8,983 bases of DNA, from the NCBI GenBank assembly GCA_023430845.1, contig JAEYYJ010000165.1, positions 1 to 8,983 of the forward strand. The letters run 5' to 3'. This document shows, in pieces, positions 7,001 to 8,983 of this stretch (position 1 is its first letter; each line of letters opens with the position of its first letter). Both the position numbers and the translations under genes were made by a program. The stretch is from Pseudomonadota bacterium. Its GTDB lineage: Bacteria; Pseudomonadota; Alphaproteobacteria; Rhizobiales; Hyphomicrobiaceae. The notes under the pieces are model-generated. The model did not search any database. It worked only from the letters and a program-made list of their open reading frames with translations, and was not told the origin of the DNA.

Positions 7001-7020
7001 GATCCCCCAGCGGGGTAATC
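7001..7020 (-). repeat. Second small hairpin between the csp stop codon and its terminator
   Basis: CCCC (7005-7008) and GGGG (7012-7015) pair over a 3-base loop, and GAT/ATC at the outer ends (7001-7003, 7018-7020) can extend the pairing across a small internal loop. It starts one base after the csp stop codon and abuts the terminator stem. Its C-run or G-run could also pair with the terminator's G/C arms, giving alternative folds. No function is assigned. Confidence 0.35.
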
Positions 7021-7021
7021 T

Positions 7022-7228
7022 TCAGTCGACCCGAAGGTTCACGGCTGACGACTTGCCGTTGCGACCGCGCTCGATCTCGTACGAAATCTTCTGGCCTTCA
7101 CGAAGATTGCTGAGACCCGCACGCTCGACGGCTGAGATGTGCACGAACACGTCGTTGCCACCCTCGTCGGGCTGGATAAAACCATAGCCCTTCTGAGAGT
7201 TGAACCATTTGACGGTGCCGGTAGCCAT
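7022..7228 (-). CDS. CspA-family cold-shock protein
   Basis: A 68-residue single cold-shock domain, the normal size. The RNA-binding motifs are RNP1, KGYGFIQP (13-20), and RNP2, VFVHISAV (27-34), after the family start [10 protein letters not shown]. Such proteins bind single-stranded RNA and DNA, melt RNA structure and help translation; some respond to cold and others to growth phase, and the sequence does not tell which applies here. Start: ATG at 7228 has GGAG eight bases upstream. The frame stays open upstream as far as 7798, but the family start and the ribosome-binding site fix the beginning. The gene lies 269 bases downstream of prs on the same strand and ends in a strong terminator. 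It is one of several csp-type genes usually present in such genomes, so no letter is assigned. Confidence 0.95.
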   Translation of the reverse strand: MATGTVKWFNSQKGYGFIQPDEGGNDVFVHISAVERAGLSNLREGQKISYEIERGRNGKSSAVNLRVD

Positions 7229-7497
7229 TCGTAGTTCTCCAAAGATGACTTGAGCCGCACGCGGAATTGCTGCGGCCATCAAAGCACGCATTGGAGTGTT
7301 AACCGATCTCAGCGAGCAAGCGCTGCCGTGTAGTAAGCACCAAGGCGAGTTCGACGCGCTGTATATGCGCTTTTTCTGACAATTAGGCAAGATGCCGCGT
7401 TGCTGAGCAGCACAATACCAACGATTGAGCAGATTCCGCGTCCCGGCGAGCACCGCCGGGCCGTTATCACCTGCATCTGGCAACTGTGCGCCACGCC
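7229..7497 (-). promoter_or_regulatory. Spacer and likely leader/promoter region of the cold-shock gene
   Basis: A 269-base space between prs and csp, both on the minus strand. Only the GGAG site at 7237-7240 is clear. A possible minus-strand promoter is TTGCCT (about 7385-7390) with TATACA (7360-7365), but the 19-base spacing is long and the match is weak; a TTGTCA nearby (7377-7382) is too close to that -10. If it is correct, the csp mRNA would have a leader of roughly 125 bases, in line with the long leaders known for cold-shock mRNAs. I see no coding sequence here. Confidence 0.35.
7442..7460 (-). terminator. Hairpin after prs, possible terminator without T-run
   Basis: Arms CCCGGCG (7442-7448) and CGCCGGG (7454-7460) form a perfect 7-base stem with a 5-base loop, 37 bases after the prs stop codon on the minus strand. 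The following sequence (ACGCGG) lacks T residues, so it may be an mRNA-stabilising hairpin or part of a Rho-dependent end. Confidence 0.4.
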
Positions 7498-8478
7498 TCA
7501 ATAAAACAGGCTTGAGACGCTTTCTTCGCGCGCCGTTCTGTCGATCGCTTCGGCCAGCAGGGGCGCCAGCGAGAGAACCCGCATATTGGCTGCCGCCTTG
7601 ACCGCCTCGGTAGGCTGGATCGTGTCGGTAATGACAAGCGACTTGATCCGCGAGTTGGTGATCTTGGATACCGCACCGCCCGACAGAACGCCATGCGTCA
7701 GATAGGCTACAACCTCCAGGGCACCTGCTTCGAGAAGTGCGTTGGCGGCATTGATCAGAGTTCCACCCGAATCGACGATGTCGTCGACCAGCAGACAAAC
7801 CTTCCCGCGCACGTCACCGATGACATTCATGACCTCGGATTCGCCGGGGCGCTCGCGCCGCTTGTCACAGATCGCGATCGGCACGTTGATGCGCTTCGCC
7901 AGCGCACGCGCACGCACGACGCCACCGACGTCCGGCGATACGACCATGAGATTCGCAACGTCGTGCCGCTCGAGAATATCGCGCGTCATGACGGGGGCCG
8001 CGAACAGGTTATCCGTCGGAATGTCGAAGAAACCCTGGATCTGCCCGGCGTGCAGGTCGACCGTCATCACGCGGTCGACGCCAGCACGCTCGATCAGGTT
8101 GGCGACGAGTTTTGCGGAGATCGGTGTGCGCGGGCCGGGTCTGCGGTCCTGGCGGGCATAACCGAAGTAGGGCATCACGGCCGTGATCCGTCGCGCCATC
8201 GAGCGCTTCAGCGCATCGACGAGGATCAGCAGCTCCATGAGGTTGTCGTTGGCCGGGAACGACGTGGATTGGATGACGTAGGCATCCTCGCCGCGCATGT
8301 TCTCCTGGATCTCGACGAACACCTCCATGTCCGCGAAACGCCTGACAGCGCTGCGGGCGAGGGGCACCTTGAGGATCGACGAGATCGATTCAGCGAGAGG
8401 ATGATTCGAATTGCCGGCAACGAGCTTGATCCGCGGCGGTTCGTGACCACCGGGGTTCTGGCGCGCGTCGAAGGGCAT
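7498..8478 (-). CDS. prs: Ribose-phosphate pyrophosphokinase (PRPP synthase)
   Basis: A 326-residue protein of normal length for class I PRPP synthase, which transfers pyrophosphate from ATP to ribose 5-phosphate to make PRPP for purine, pyrimidine, histidine, tryptophan and NAD synthesis in the cytoplasm. Signatures in order: YFGYARQDR (104-112, ATP loop), [18 protein letters not shown] (141-158, metal and ATP site with His143), the flexible KRRER loop (206-210), and the PRPP/ribose-phosphate loop [10 protein letters not shown] (231-240). The C-terminus SVSSLF is typical. Ser replaces the more usual Thr in the last loop, a conservative change. Start: ATG at 8478 has AAGGAG (8488-8493 region) about nine bases upstream. 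A 9-base-stem hairpin sits one base upstream of that site. The gene is 172 bases downstream of the small membrane protein gene, so it probably has its own promoter. Confidence 0.97.
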   Translation of the reverse strand: MPFDARQNPGGHEPPRIKLVAGNSNHPLAESISSILKVPLARSAVRRFADMEVFVEIQENMRGEDAYVIQSTSFPANDNLMELLILVDALKRSMARRITAVMPYFGYARQDRRPGPRTPISAKLVANLIERAGVDRVMTVDLHAGQIQGFFDIPTDNLFAAPVMTRDILERHDVANLMVVSPDVGGVVRARALAKRINVPIAICDKRRERPGESEVMNVIGDVRGKVCLLVDDIVDSGGTLINAANALLEAGALEVVAYLTHGVLSGGAVSKITNSRIKSLVITDTIQPTEAVKAAANMRVLSLAPLLAEAIDRTAREESVSSLFY

Positions 8479-8494
8479 GGCCCAATGCTCCTTG

Positions 8495-8525
8495 CTGGCT
8501 GCTGCACCGGGCTTCTAGCAGCCAG
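8495..8525 (-). promoter_or_regulatory. Hairpin immediately upstream of the prs ribosome-binding site
   Basis: Perfect 9-base arms CTGGCTGCT (8495-8503) and AGCAGCCAG (8517-8525) enclose a 13-base loop. In the prs mRNA the stem ends one base before AAGGAG, so it could affect ribosome loading or mRNA stability. I know of no named regulator for this arrangement in these bacteria. No T-run follows it on either strand, so it is not a terminator. Confidence 0.45.
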
Positions 8526-8650
8526 TCCGGATCATGTAAACGCCGCCACCGCGCTATGTGACAGATTCGTTGCTGATAGATTACAAGGGGTTCTTACGCT
8601 GGGCGCGCAAAGCCTCAACAGCTCAACTTCGGGATGTCGTCCCCCGGGCT

Positions 8651-8866
8651 TCAGCGCAGGCGCTTTGGCCGATAGACCTGCTGGGCCTCGTCCCACTCCA
8701 GCGCACCGAGGTCCTTCTCACTGATGCGCACCTCGGCCGTCCGACGGCTCAGCTCCTCGTCGGCACGCGTCATTTGCTCGGAAACCTGCTGCGCAATCCG
8801 CCCAATGGCCTTGTAGGCGGCATAGAGCCCCGCGCCGACGACCATCAGTCCAACAAGCTGTGGCAT
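8651..8866 (-). CDS. Small membrane-anchored protein, unknown function
   Basis: A 71-residue protein. Residues 4-21 form one hydrophobic helix (start PQLVGLMVVGAGLYAAYKAI), likely a single N-terminal membrane anchor. A charged helix follows (about 22-50) and a C-terminal tail DLGALEWDEAQQVYRPKRLR in which the D-x-G-x-L-E-x-D and VYRP pattern looks like small conserved proteins of rhizobial relatives; that is memory, not a search. Start: ATG at 8866 has an excellent GGAGGG about six bases upstream. The frame stays open upstream to 8974, but that stretch overlaps the end of the neighbouring gene in another frame, so the longer form is rejected. It lies 32 bases after that gene on the same strand and is probably co-transcribed with it. 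No function is assigned. Confidence 0.78.
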   Translation of the reverse strand: MPQLVGLMVVGAGLYAAYKAIGRIAQQVSEQMTRADEELSRRTAEVRISEKDLGALEWDEAQQVYRPKRLR

Positions 8867-8898
8867 ATCCAGCCCTCCTCGCTCGGACTCTAGCACAT

Positions 8899-8983
8899 TT
8901 AGAGGCCGAAACGTGACCATAGGGCGCGTGCTTCGAGCGCCGAAATCACATCGGCGGGAAGCGCCGCACTCCATGTGGATTCC
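8899..8983 (-). CDS. C-terminal end of an unrecognised gene, truncated by the window edge
   Basis: On the minus strand the frame read from the right edge gives 27 residues ending ALEARALWSRFGL and a TAA at 8899-8901. The composition (Ala, Leu, Arg, Trp, ending in a hydrophobic Gly-Leu) looks like a real protein end, and its stop codon lies 32 bases before the ATG of the small membrane protein, as in an operon. Too little is present to name a family. This frame competes with another open minus-strand frame over the same bases; I prefer it because of the well-placed start and ribosome-binding site of the next gene. Confidence 0.55.
   Translation of the reverse strand, partial: ESTWSAALPADVISALEARALWSRFGL

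Noticed and set aside
7022..7798. A 258-codon minus-strand frame including the cold-shock protein
   Set aside because: Only the last 68 codons match a family. The upstream part overlaps prs in another frame, and ATG 7228 has its own ribosome-binding site.
7693..8724. A 343-codon plus-strand open frame opposite prs
   Set aside because: It is antisense to a clear PRPP synthase, has no family motif, and its composition is the typical shadow of a GC-rich gene.
8651..8974. A 107-codon version of the small membrane protein
   Set aside because: The extra 36 residues are Cys/Arg-rich, overlap a better C-terminal frame of the upstream gene, and lack a ribosome-binding site. ATG 8866 has GGAGGG.

Overview
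The window looks like chromosomal DNA from an alphaproteobacterium of the Hyphomicrobiales (Rhizobiales), possibly near Hyphomicrobium or its relatives. The reasons are the high GC content, the PRPP synthase and IF-1 sequence types, several GANTC (CcrM-type) sites, and a large membrane-anchored coiled-coil protein whose C-terminal domain resembles the growth-pole proteins of polarly growing rhizobia. The genus is an inference. I see no insertion sequence, CRISPR array, tRNA or rRNA.

Left part (1-1934). The 3' end of a thiamine-diphosphate enzyme gene (+, truncated by the window edge) converges, with a 22-base gap, on a glycosyltransferase-like gene (-, 737-1696). The latter has an ideal Shine-Dalgarno sequence before a GTG start and looks less GC-rich than its neighbours. 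A 238-base gene-free spacer follows.

Centre (1935-6484). A gene for a protein of about 1,032 residues (-) has a disordered Pro/Ala-rich N-terminus, two membrane helices, a very long coiled coil and a conserved C-terminal domain. It is divergent from a small His-phosphotransfer (Hpt) protein gene (+, 5420-5893). The 386-base region between them carries an inverted repeat with a GANTC site in each arm. A Nudix hydrolase gene (+, 6023-6484) follows, with a strong hairpin just before its start codon.

Right part (6485-8983). All genes are on the minus strand. In transcription order they are: the end of an unrecognised gene (right edge), a 71-residue membrane-anchored small protein, prs (PRPP synthase), a CspA-family cold-shock protein and infA (IF-1). 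A strong terminator separates csp from infA. A hairpin between the convergent Nudix and infA genes can serve both directions. This part is housekeeping: nucleotide precursor supply and translation or RNA chaperoning.

I found no clearly new multi-gene system. The parts most worth following are the growth-pole-like coiled-coil protein with its divergent Hpt neighbour and GANTC-bearing control region, and the leader hairpins of prs and the Nudix gene.
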